Of a DNA stretch of 64,000 nucleotides, positions 1 to 6,845 are shown piece after piece. Source of the DNA: Mesorhizobium loti (lineage in GTDB: Bacteria; Pseudomonadota; Alphaproteobacteria; Rhizobiales; Rhizobiaceae); contig NZ_QGGH01000006.1 in assembly GCF_003148495.1 (NCBI RefSeq), positions 1 to 64,000 of the forward strand. Direction: 5' to 3'. The translations under genes were made by a program, and so were the position numbers. Under the pieces are notes generated by a model. The model worked only from the letters and a program-made list of their open reading frames with translations, did not search any database and had not been told where the DNA came from. The number at the start of each line of letters is the position of its first letter. Position 1 is the stretch's first letter.

Positions 1-162
1 GGCATCCGCGACGACTATGTCGTGCTGGTCGGCGGCGCGCCGCTGAACGAGGAATTCGGCAAGGCCGTCGGCGCCGACGCCTATTGCCGCGACGCCGCGG
101 TGGCGGTCGAGACCGCCAAGGACTACATGAAGCGCAAGCACAATGTGCGCGCTTCGGCCTGA
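1..162 (+). CDS. Corrinoid (B12-binding) methyltransferase protein, C-terminal fragment
   Basis: Only the last 53 residues are in the window; the gene enters from the left edge in frame 1 and stops with TGA at 160-162. The segment VVLVGGAPLNEEFGKAVGAD followed by a YCRDAAVAVE helix is typical of the C-terminal end of small corrinoid proteins (MtbC/MtmC/MttC type), where the strand and GGAP loop line the cobamide pocket. Such proteins carry the methyl group between a substrate-specific methyltransferase and a folate-dependent one. The partner MttB-like methyltransferase would be expected just to the left, outside the window. The downstream folate methyltransferase at 5861 and reactivator at 6846 support this role. 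The DXHXXG cobalamin motif itself is not in view, so the family call rests on the C-terminus and the neighbourhood. Confidence 0.75.
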   Translation, partial: GIRDDYVVLVGGAPLNEEFGKAVGADAYCRDAAVAVETAKDYMKRKHNVRASA

Positions 163-191
163 CCCAAGGCATCAGGATGGATCGACAAGAG

Positions 192-219
192 AAGCCGCGC
201 CTTGCAGCGCGGCTTTTTT
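192..219 (+). terminator. Rho-independent terminator after the corrinoid protein gene
   Basis: A perfect 9-bp stem AAGCCGCGC / GCGCGGCTT (192-200 and 207-215) with a 6-nt loop runs into a T-tract at 214-219. It sits 30 nt past the stop of the corrinoid gene, so that transcript probably ends here and DUF1638 at 450 needs its own promoter. Confidence 0.85.
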
Positions 220-247
220 GTTCCCAGATGATGGACGAGGATGCCAA

Positions 248-385
248 TCAGTTGGCGACAGTGTCCTTGACCGCCCTGGCCGTCGATTTGACGTCCTTGC
301 CGACGCCGCGAACGGTGTTCGCGCAAGCCGTAAGGGCAAGGACACAAGCAAGAATGGCAATCGGCGTGATGCGTAGCAGTTTCAT
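248..385 (-). CDS. Entericidin-type small lipoprotein
   Basis: A 45-residue protein beginning MKLLRITPIAILACVLAL with the lipobox LTAC, then a short hydrophilic tail rich in Thr, Lys and Val (GVGKDVKSTARAVKDT). This is the layout of the entericidin EcnA/EcnB family: a lipoprotein signal peptide, a modified cysteine and a very short mature peptide anchored in a membrane. I chose the ATG at 385 because the signal peptide starts there and GGGAGA lies just upstream; a 69-residue reading from 457 would put unrelated residues before the signal. In enterics the family is linked to stationary-phase lysis, but in rhizobia its role is not established. It lies alone on the minus strand between two plus-strand genes of the corrinoid module and seems unrelated to it. 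Confidence 0.8.
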   Translation of the reverse strand: MKLLRITPIAILACVLALTACANTVRGVGKDVKSTARAVKDTVAN

Positions 386-449
386 GGACGGTGTCTCCCT
401 CAATAGATAAATTAGCGCCACAGCAACGAAGGCCGGCTCGACGGGTTCC

Positions 450-1082
450 ATGGCCAAGACGCAAAAAACGAAACCGAATCAAGACGACAGGCTGCTCGTT
501 ATCGCCTGCGGGATGATTGCGCGCGAAGTTCTGGCCGTCAAGGAACAGCTCGGACTGGATCACCTCGACCTGACCTGCCTGCCGGCAGAATTTCATTTTT
601 ACCCGGACCGCATCGCCCCGGCCATGGACAAGGCAATCGAAAAGGCCAAGGCCGAAGGCTACACAAACATCTTCGTCGGCTATGCCGATTGCGGCACCGG
701 CGGCCTGCTCGACCGTATCTGCGAGAAGCATGGCGTCGAGCGCATGGCCGGCCCGCACTGTTTCGCCTTCTATCAAGGCATGGACGCTTACGCGAAAATC
801 GCCGACGACGACATGATGTCCTTCTATATGACCGATTTCCTGTGCCGGCAGTTCGACGCCTTCTTCATGAAGCCGCTCGGACTCGACAAGCACCCGGAGC
901 TGATCAAGGACTATTTCGGCAACTACGAAAAGCTGATCTACCTTGCCCAGACCAACGATCCGGAACTCGACAAGGTCGCCGAAAAGGCTGCCAAAATGCT
1001 CGGTCTCGTCTATGAACGCCGCGCGACCGGTTATGGCGACCTTACGGCCGGAATGGCGCAAGCCGCTGCTGTCGCGGGCTAA
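450..1082 (+). CDS. DUF1638 domain protein of the corrinoid methyl-transfer module
   Basis: A 210-residue soluble protein with the DUF1638 pattern: LLVIACGMIAREV near the N-terminus, then HFYPDRIAP, an alpha-beta core with VGYADCGTGGLLD, and GPHCFAFYQG. No signal peptide or membrane segment is seen. DUF1638 proteins are often found beside corrinoid proteins and methylamine or betaine methyltransferases in methanogens, acetogens and rhizobia, but their biochemical role is not known to me. The conserved Cys and His in the CGM, DCGTGG and GPHC motifs could bind a metal or thiol (inference). The gene is separated from the corrinoid gene by a terminator and an opposite-strand lipoprotein gene. Its TAA overlaps the TAG of the convergent epimerase gene by a few bases. 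Confidence 0.85.
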   Translation: MAKTQKTKPNQDDRLLVIACGMIAREVLAVKEQLGLDHLDLTCLPAEFHFYPDRIAPAMDKAIEKAKAEGYTNIFVGYADCGTGGLLDRICEKHGVERMAGPHCFAFYQGMDAYAKIADDDMMSFYMTDFLCRQFDAFFMKPLGLDKHPELIKDYFGNYEKLIYLAQTNDPELDKVAEKAAKMLGLVYERRATGYGDLTAGMAQAAAVAG

Positions 1083-2002
1083 GCAGCCCCCTCTTCCGTC
1101 CGCAGCGCTGCAAGCACATCGGCAAAGCTCGTCTTGCAGACGAAACCCAGCCTATCCCTTGCCCGCGACGCGTCATAGACGCGGTCGATGGAGGAAAACA
1201 TCGTCCAGCCCTTTCGCGCATAAAGTGCTGGAAAATCCGGAAAATAGCGCGCGACGACCGACGGCGCATCAGCGATCAAGGCTGCGCAATCATCCGGGTG
1301 GAACGGCGTCGGCGCCGAGACGATGAAAATGTCGAAACCCAGCTGTGGCGCCTTTTCGAGGGCAAGGATGTGAGCCTCCGCCGCGTCCTCCACCTTCAGG
1401 CGCCGGAATAGCAATTCATTCGCCTTGGTGTTGGCATCCGACTGTTCGATCGCATGCGCCATGTCGTCGGCTTCGGGGAAGAAGCGGGCCGTGCGCAGCA
1501 CCACCACCGGCAGTCCATGCTGGATATGATAGAGGCGGCAGAGATGCTCGGCCGAAAGCTTGGTGACGCCATAGATGTTGCGCGGCTCTGGCGACATCGC
1601 CTCCGTCAGCCAGGCCGCCTTGCGAGCGCCACCGCTGAAGCCGTCGCGTATCGCCTGCGAAATCATCAGCGACGTCGTCGAGGTGAAAACGAAGCGCTGC
1701 ACGCCGGCCGCCACCGCCGCGTCGAGCAGGTTCAGCGTGCCTTGCACATTGGTGGCGACGAAATCGCTGTTGGCACGGTTCTCGATGTTGGGCTTGTGCA
1801 GCGCGCCGCTGTGGATGATCGCCTCGATCCGATTGTCGCCTACGGTGCGCAAGACAAGGTCACGGTCGGCGATCGAGCCGATCATCTGCGTTTCCGCCGA
1901 TGGCACAGGATCGAGCCCGGCGACGTCGTGCCCAAGCGCGCGCAGACGCGGCGCCAGCGCGCTGCCCAGCCAACCCGACGATCCCGTGAGCAAGATTCGC
2001 AT
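1079..2002 (-). CDS. NAD-dependent epimerase/dehydratase (extended SDR)
   Basis: A 307-residue extended short-chain dehydrogenase. The N-terminus MRILLTGSSGWLGSALAP has the GxxGxxG dinucleotide loop, VQRFVFTSTTS supplies the catalytic Ser/Thr strand and YGVTK is the YxxxK catalytic pair. The C-terminal third is the variable substrate domain. The family acts on nucleotide sugars or related polyols; the substrate cannot be read from the sequence. It is convergent with DUF1638 (stop codons overlap) and its start at 2002 lies 115 nt from the plus-strand DUF4893 gene. Nothing nearby fixes its pathway, and a link to the corrinoid module is not supported. Confidence 0.8.
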   Translation of the reverse strand: MRILLTGSSGWLGSALAPRLRALGHDVAGLDPVPSAETQMIGSIADRDLVLRTVGDNRIEAIIHSGALHKPNIENRANSDFVATNVQGTLNLLDAAVAAGVQRFVFTSTTSLMISQAIRDGFSGGARKAAWLTEAMSPEPRNIYGVTKLSAEHLCRLYHIQHGLPVVVLRTARFFPEADDMAHAIEQSDANTKANELLFRRLKVEDAAEAHILALEKAPQLGFDIFIVSAPTPFHPDDCAALIADAPSVVARYFPDFPALYARKGWTMFSSIDRVYDASRARDRLGFVCKTSFADVLAALRTEEGAA

Positions 2003-2116
2003 TCGTCACACCATGATTTTTGACCGTGACGCTGTTAAGCACGGATGACAGGCGCCAGCGACCCGATAAGTTATGCACCAGCGGCGCTGCGCCAGACATC
2101 AACCGGGAGGCTTCCG

Positions 2117-2692
2117 ATGACACTTCGCCCGCTGTTCGCCCTTGTCGGCATGCTCTGCTGCACGCTCCCTGCCCTCGCCGATGGCGAGGTGCAGAAACTC
2201 ATCACCCCAGCCGACAAGGCACGGCTCGACAAATATGGCGAGACCCGCAAGGCAGCGCTCGCCGAGGCGAAAGCGGGCGATCCCGCCGAGGTCAAGCAAC
2301 TCGGTGCCTTGCTGGCAAAGCCGTTGGTAGCCTTCTCCGACAAGGACCTGACCGGCAACTGGCGGTGCCGCACCATCAAGGCGGGCGGACCTTTGCCGCT
2401 CGTCATCTATGGCTGGTTCAAGTGCAAGGTGACCGACGACGGTTCCGGCTGGCGGCTGGAAAAGATCAGCGGCTCGCAGCGCACCAAGGGCCGTTTCTTC
2501 GACGACGGCGAGAAACGCGCGATCTATCTCGGCTCCTTCTATGTCAACAGCGATCCGGCAAAGCCCTATGGCAGCGGGCCGCAAACCGACCAGGTCGGCT
2601 ATGCCTTCCGCAACAGCGCCAAGGAATGGCGCATCGAATTCCCGGCGCCCTATTACGAATCGAAGCTCGATATCATCGAATTCAAGCGCTGA
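2117..2692 (+). CDS. DUF4893 family exported protein
   Basis: A 191-residue protein with a Sec signal peptide (MTLRPLFALVGMLCCTLPALA, cleavage expected after ALA) followed by a soluble domain matching what I recall of DUF4893: an N-terminal helix KLITPADKARLDKYGETR, the LTGNWRCRTIK strand, YGWFKCKV, and a C-terminal FPAPYYESKLDIIEFKR. The two cysteines in the WRC and FKC strands could form a periplasmic disulphide (inference). I chose the ATG at 2117 because GGGAGG precedes it by a good spacing and the signal peptide begins there; an in-frame start at 2045 would add 24 residues ahead of the signal. The function of the family is unknown. It appears monocistronic. Confidence 0.8.
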   Translation: MTLRPLFALVGMLCCTLPALADGEVQKLITPADKARLDKYGETRKAALAEAKAGDPAEVKQLGALLAKPLVAFSDKDLTGNWRCRTIKAGGPLPLVIYGWFKCKVTDDGSGWRLEKISGSQRTKGRFFDDGEKRAIYLGSFYVNSDPAKPYGSGPQTDQVGYAFRNSAKEWRIEFPAPYYESKLDIIEFKR

Positions 2693-2786
2693 CCGTGTGT
2701 CGAAGAGCTGATCACCAAGGATTAACCCGGACGCCCTAGCATCCCGCCCATTGTCGAGAACGGGTTGCTTGGAGGGGGCAATATCC

Positions 2787-3569
2787 ATGGCAGCATCAGA
2801 ATCCAATACGCGTCCGATCGTGATCGTCACCGGAGGCGGCCCGCATGTCTGGGCGATCGTTAATGCGATCGCCGACCGCGTCGGCCCTGTCAGCGTCGTC
2901 CTCGAAACGCCTGAATCCAAAAAGCAATTGCTGCTTGGCCGTGCTCGCCGCCAGGGCTGGATCTCCGCCATCGGTCAGCTCGGCACCATGGTGCTGAGCA
3001 GGCTTGGCAAGCGGCTCCTCGCCGGCCATGCCGCGCGGCTGATTGCCGAGGAGAAGCTCGATGTCGAGCCGCGGCCGGACCAGAAGATCATCCATGTTGC
3101 TTCCGCCAACGGGCCGGAGTGCCTTGAGGCGATCGAGAAGATCCAGCCTGGCGTTGTCCTGCTTAACGGCTGCAGGCTGTTGTCGAAGGGCATGCTGGCC
3201 AGGATGCCTTGCCCGGTGCTCAACTATCACGCCGGCATCACGCCGAAATACCGCGGCATGAATGGCGGCTACTGGGCGCTGACATCAGGCGATCCGCACA
3301 ATTTCGGCACCACCGTTCATCTGGTCGATGCCGGCGTCGATACCGGCGCCGTGCTGAAACAGGTGCGCGGTCAGCCGAAACGCGGCGACACCATCTCCGG
3401 CTATGCACTGCGCCAGGCCGCGTTCTCGCGCGACATCTGCGTCGAGGCGGTCAGCGACGTGCTGGCGGGAAGAATCGCCACCGTCGACCCGGGCCTGCCG
3501 TCGCAACAATGGTATCACCCGACGATCTGGTTCTATCTCTGGACGGGCCTCAGAACCGGCGTCTGGTAA
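2787..3569 (+). CDS. Formyltransferase-family protein
   Basis: A 260-residue protein with a formyltransferase fold. The signature NYHAGITPKYRGMNGGYWAL contains the His and the HxGxxPxYRG loop of N10-formyl-THF transferases, and a later D-rich turn (LVDAGVDTGAVLKQ) supplies the expected catalytic Asp region. The N-terminal segment before residue 110 differs from PurN and Fmt, so it is more like the sugar or amino-group formyltransferases. The ATG at 2787 is favoured because GGAGGGGG lies 8-15 nt upstream. If it uses formyl-THF it would connect to the folate chemistry next door, but the acceptor is unknown and the gene stands alone between two gaps. A 203-nt non-coding stretch follows, holding the promoter region of the 3773 operon. 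Confidence 0.75.
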   Translation: MAASESNTRPIVIVTGGGPHVWAIVNAIADRVGPVSVVLETPESKKQLLLGRARRQGWISAIGQLGTMVLSRLGKRLLAGHAARLIAEEKLDVEPRPDQKIIHVASANGPECLEAIEKIQPGVVLLNGCRLLSKGMLARMPCPVLNYHAGITPKYRGMNGGYWALTSGDPHNFGTTVHLVDAGVDTGAVLKQVRGQPKRGDTISGYALRQAAFSRDICVEAVSDVLAGRIATVDPGLPSQQWYHPTIWFYLWTGLRTGVW

Positions 3570-3772
3570 CACGTTCTTCGCCTGGAACCGCATGCCGCGC
3601 GCCGGCTATTCAGACGCGTCAAACCCGCCGCTGGCACACGCTGCAGACGAATAAACCCACCTTTCATTTTACGACATCCAAATGCGTCGCTTTTGAATGC
3701 GCGCGCGTCGTCCCATAACAAGCGGCCCACCTGCGCTTCCGGCAATGCTCCGATATCGAGGAGTGAGAATTC

Positions 3773-4075
3773 ATGGCCGATCTGATCGTCGTCTACTGGC
3801 GCGACATCCCTGCCCAGGTCATCGTCAAGAGGGGTCGGCAAAACGCCAAGCGCGAACTGCCGCTGCGCTTCACCGAGGCGATCGACATGTGCGCCATGCG
3901 CACCGGCGCCGGCGGCACCGACGATTATCTGGCCGAATGGCGCAAGGCCGATCCCATTCCGGTCGGCGACGACCTCGAAGCCGAGGTCGAGAAGGCATTC
4001 AACGACCTCGACACGAAATACGACCGCGAGCGGCTGGTCGCTCTGGTCAAGGCGGGCGGCAAAGAAGATGTCTGA
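3773..4075 (+). CDS. 'Virulence factor' family protein, first gene of the MetV/MetF operon
   Basis: A 100-residue protein matching the small family named 'Virulence factor' in domain databases (PF13769 by recall), with the opening VVYWRDIPAQVIVKRGR and the central RTGAGGTDDYLAEWRKA. No signal peptide or membrane segment is present. A strong ribosome site GAGGAGTGAG precedes the ATG. Its stop overlaps the start of the MetV-like gene by 8 nt, so the two are translated together. In rhizobia this family sits with the MetV/MetF pair, so it is probably an accessory subunit of that complex or of corrinoid metabolism rather than anything to do with virulence (inference). The promoter should lie in 3570-3760, where I see no strong consensus. 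Confidence 0.8.
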   Translation: MADLIVVYWRDIPAQVIVKRGRQNAKRELPLRFTEAIDMCAMRTGAGGTDDYLAEWRKADPIPVGDDLEAEVEKAFNDLDTKYDRERLVALVKAGGKEDV

Positions 4076-4691
4076 AACCATTCCTACCAAGGATGGGCCG
4101 GCGGTTACCCAGGCCACTCTGGTCAAGAAGGCAGCGCCGAAATCCGACTACAAGCCGGCCGACGTATCGCCGCAGCGACGCGTGCAGCGCTCCTTCGCGG
4201 TCCGGCTGTGGTCGATCAGGCATTCGCGCCTGCTCGAATGGTTCTACGCCAAATTCGCCGACATGTTCCTTCTCCTCCATCCCTTGTGGAAAGGCATCGG
4301 CTACGGCCGTGTCGAAGGGCCGATCAAATTCGTCGAGAAGCGCGTCAAGGGCTTCATGTTCGACTGCCGCATGTGCGGCCAGTGCATATTGTCCTCGACC
4401 GGCATGTCGTGCCCGATGAACTGCCCCAAGCAATTGCGCAACGGCCCTTGCGGCGGCGTCCGCGCCAACGGCAATTGCGAGGTCGAGCCCGATATGCCCT
4501 GCGTCTGGGTCAAGGCCTGGGAAGGCTCGCAGAACATGGTGCACAGCGACAGGATCCTGACCGTGCAGAAGCCGGTCGATCAGTCGCTGCGCGAAACCTC
4601 GGCCTGGCTGCGGGTGACCGCACAGGCGGCCGCCGCGCGCGAAGCAGCCGCCGCCAAGAATGGGGCGGCGAACACCGGGGCGTCGGCATGA
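4068..4691 (+). CDS. MetV-like methylenetetrahydrofolate reductase C-terminal domain protein
   Basis: A 207-residue protein whose core carries eight cysteines in the MTHFR C-terminal/MetV pattern: Cys100, 103, 106, 115, 119, 128, 137 and 145, including CRMCGQC, SCPMNCPK and GPCGGV. In acetogens MetV binds Fe-S clusters and partners MetF so that methylene-THF reduction uses low-potential electrons (established for Moorella and related organisms). The N-terminal 95 residues include a hydrophobic stretch around 60-75 that might dock to a partner. The gene overlaps its upstream neighbour by 8 nt and the MetF-like gene by ATGA, indicating coupled translation. In an aerobe the pair may run in the oxidising direction, carrying methyl groups from methyl-THF towards formate (inference). 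Confidence 0.85.
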   Translation: MSETIPTKDGPAVTQATLVKKAAPKSDYKPADVSPQRRVQRSFAVRLWSIRHSRLLEWFYAKFADMFLLLHPLWKGIGYGRVEGPIKFVEKRVKGFMFDCRMCGQCILSSTGMSCPMNCPKQLRNGPCGGVRANGNCEVEPDMPCVWVKAWEGSQNMVHSDRILTVQKPVDQSLRETSAWLRVTAQAAAAREAAAAKNGAANTGASA

Positions 4692-5779
4692 TCGGCCGCC
4701 AGCGCGACGAGAACCCGGCCGGCATCGATCTGCCGCTCGACCCCCTGCCCGGCCACACCTCGCGCGGCCGGCTGGAGCGCGTCCTGCGCCGCGGCGAGTT
4801 CGCGGTGACGACGGAGCTCAACCCGCCCGACAGCGCCGATCCCGAGGACGTCTACAACCGTGCCAAGATTTTCGACGGCTGGGTCGACGCCATCAACGCT
4901 GTCGACGCATCCGGCGCCAACTGCCACATGTCGTCGGTCGGCATTTGCGCGCTGCTGACCCGCATGGGTTATGCGCCGATCATGCAGATCGCCTGCCGCG
5001 ACAAGAACCGCATTGCCATCCAGGGCGACGTGCTGGGCGGGGCCGCGATGGGCGTCGCCAACATGCTGTGCCTCACGGGCGACGGCGTGCAGGCCGGTGA
5101 CCAACCCGGCGCCAAGCCGGTGTTCGACCTCGACTGCATGTCGCTGTTGGAAACCTGCCGTATCATGCGCGACAACGGCAAGTTCCTGTCCGGCCGCAAG
5201 CTGACGACGCCGCCGCAGCTGTTCCTCGGTGCTGCGATCAATCCTTTCGCGCCGCCGATCGACTTTCGTCCGCATCGGCTGGGCAAGAAGATCGCCTCCG
5301 GCGCGCAATTCGTGCAGAGCCAGTATTGCTTCGACGTGCCGATGTTCCGCACCTACATGCAAAAGGTGCGCGACCTCGGCTACACCGAAAAATGCTTCAT
5401 CCTGGTTGGCGTCGGCCCCCTCGCCTCGGCCAAGACGGCCAAGTGGATCCGCTCAAACGTGCCGGGCATCCATATTCCCGATTCGGTCATCAAGCGGCTG
5501 GAAGGCGCGCAGGACCAGAAGAAGGAAGGCAAGCAGCTCTGCATCGACATCATCAACGAGGTGAAGGAAATATCAGGCGTTTCCGGCGTCCACGTGATGG
5601 CCTATCGGCAGGAGGAATATGTCGCCGAGATCGTCGATGAATCGGGCGTGCTCAAGGGCCGCCAGCCATGGAAACGCGAGATTCGCCGCGACGACCAGAT
5701 GGTCGCCGATAGGCTCGAGCACATACTGCACGACGATATTACCGAAACGCAGGTGGACATGGTGAAGACCGCGCACTGA
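4688..5779 (+). CDS. Methylenetetrahydrofolate reductase (MetF-like, module-specific)
   Basis: A 363-residue flavoprotein of the MTHFR family, longer than the usual near-300-residue MetF. Features seen are VTTELNPPDSADPEDVY (with the conserved early Glu), NRIAIQGDVLGGAAMGVANMLCLTGDG (the flavin/folate loop), AQFVQSQYCFDV and FILVGVGPLAS. The start is the ATG at 4688, overlapping the TGA of the MetV-like gene as ATGA; an open frame continues upstream to 4208 but lies over the MetV-like gene and is spurious. It should interconvert 5-methyl-THF and 5,10-methylene-THF with the MetV-like protein as electron partner. Together with the folate:corrinoid methyltransferase this gives a route by which methyl groups from the corrinoid protein enter the folate pool. 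Confidence 0.88.
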   Translation: MIGRQRDENPAGIDLPLDPLPGHTSRGRLERVLRRGEFAVTTELNPPDSADPEDVYNRAKIFDGWVDAINAVDASGANCHMSSVGICALLTRMGYAPIMQIACRDKNRIAIQGDVLGGAAMGVANMLCLTGDGVQAGDQPGAKPVFDLDCMSLLETCRIMRDNGKFLSGRKLTTPPQLFLGAAINPFAPPIDFRPHRLGKKIASGAQFVQSQYCFDVPMFRTYMQKVRDLGYTEKCFILVGVGPLASAKTAKWIRSNVPGIHIPDSVIKRLEGAQDQKKEGKQLCIDIINEVKEISGVSGVHVMAYRQEEYVAEIVDESGVLKGRQPWKREIRRDDQMVADRLEHILHDDITETQVDMVKTAH

Positions 5780-5822
5780 CGGCGCGGACGGCCACCCATT
5801 CGCTTGAATGAAAACAGACAAC

Positions 5823-5844
5823 GATATAAAGAAATCTTTATATC
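5823..5844. promoter_or_regulatory. Perfect 22-bp palindromic operator before the methyltransferase gene
   Basis: The arms GATATAAAGA (5823-5832) and TCTTTATATC (5835-5844) are exact inverted repeats with a 2-nt spacer. The site ends 16 nt before the ATG at 5861, close to the ribosome site GGAGAG. It is AT-rich in otherwise GC-rich DNA. From recall it resembles operators proposed for the ArsR-family SahR regulator of the methionine/SAH cycle in Proteobacteria. Confidence 0.7.
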
Positions 5845-5860
5845 ACGGCGGAGAGACTTC

Positions 5861-6835
5861 ATGACCCGTACCATCGTCGCCTCGGCGACACGAGAAATCA
5901 TCATCGGCTTCGACCAGCCGTTCTGCGTGATCGGAGAACGCATCAATCCGACCGGCCGCAAGAAGCTGGCCGCCGAGATGATCGCCGGCAATTTCGAGAC
6001 CGTGATCCGGGACGCGCTCGAGCAGGCAGCCTGTGGCGCCACCATGCTCGACGTCAATGCCGGCGTCACCTCGGTCAACCCGAACGAGACCGAACCCGGC
6101 CTTTTGGTGCAGACACTGGAGATCGTGCAGGGTCTGGTCGACCTGCCGCTGTCGATCGACAGCTCGGTCACCGCCGCGATCGAAGCGGCTCTCAAGGTCG
6201 CCAAGGGCCGTCCGCTGGTCAACTCCGTCACCGGCGAGGAAGAAAAGCTCGAAGCCATCCTGCCGCTGGTCAAGAAGTACAACGTGCCTGTCGTCGCCAT
6301 CTCCAACGACGAGACCGGCATTTCGATGGACCCGGACGTGCGCTTCGCCGTCGCCAAGAAGATCGTGCAGCGCTGCGCCGATTTCGGCATTCCGGCGCAT
6401 GACGTCGTCGTCGACCCGCTGGTGATGCCGATCGGCGCGCTGGGCGACGCCGGCCGCCAGGTGTTCGCGCTGCTGCGCCGCCTGCGCGAGGAGCTCAAGG
6501 TCAACACCACCTGCGGCCTGTCCAACATCTCGTTCGGCCTGCCGCATCGCCACGGCATCAACGCCGCCTTCATCCCGATGGTGATCGGCGCCGGCATGAC
6601 ATCAGCCATCATGAACCCGGTGCGTCCGCAGGAAATGGAAGCCGTGCGCGGCGCCAATGTGCTGAACGGCACCGACGAGAACTGCACCAACTGGATTCGC
6701 ACCTACAAGGACTACAAGCCGGCCGAAGGCGGCCAGGCGGTCGCCGCCCCGACGCAGGTCAACGCGCCGGGCGACGGCGCCAGCAATGGCGGCCGCCGCC
6801 GTGGCGGCCGTGAAGCCCGGATGGGCCGAGGATAA
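5861..6835 (+). CDS. Methyltetrahydrofolate:corrinoid methyltransferase (MeTr/AcsE-like)
   Basis: A 324-residue pterin-binding TIM-barrel protein. GERINPTGRKKL starts the barrel, and Asp100 (LSIDSS), Asn121 (NSVTG), Asp185 (VDPLVMP) and Asn222 (GLSNISFG) fall at a near-constant offset from the folate-binding residues Asp75, Asn96, Asp160 and Asn199 described for Moorella MeTr. It should move the methyl group between the corrinoid protein and THF. It is longer than the 262-residue Moorella enzyme, mainly by a Gly/Arg-rich low-complexity tail after residue 290. I chose ATG 5861 because GGAGAG precedes it; a reading from 5804 would run through the palindromic operator. The gap to the MetF-like gene is 81 nt, so it may begin its own transcript from a promoter at the operator. 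Confidence 0.9.
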   Translation: MTRTIVASATREIIIGFDQPFCVIGERINPTGRKKLAAEMIAGNFETVIRDALEQAACGATMLDVNAGVTSVNPNETEPGLLVQTLEIVQGLVDLPLSIDSSVTAAIEAALKVAKGRPLVNSVTGEEEKLEAILPLVKKYNVPVVAISNDETGISMDPDVRFAVAKKIVQRCADFGIPAHDVVVDPLVMPIGALGDAGRQVFALLRRLREELKVNTTCGLSNISFGLPHRHGINAAFIPMVIGAGMTSAIMNPVRPQEMEAVRGANVLNGTDENCTNWIRTYKDYKPAEGGQAVAAPTQVNAPGDGASNGGRRRGGREARMGRG

Positions 6836-6845
6836 GCGCGCAATC

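Noticed and set aside
4208..4690. Upstream extension of the MetF-like gene
   Set aside because: It overlaps the MetV-like gene out of frame and lacks conserved residues; the ATGA overlap at 4688 explains the start.
5823..5844. SAM or SAH riboswitch before the MeTr gene
   Set aside because: The element is a single short perfect palindrome with a 2-nt spacer, which fits a protein operator and not a structured aptamer.
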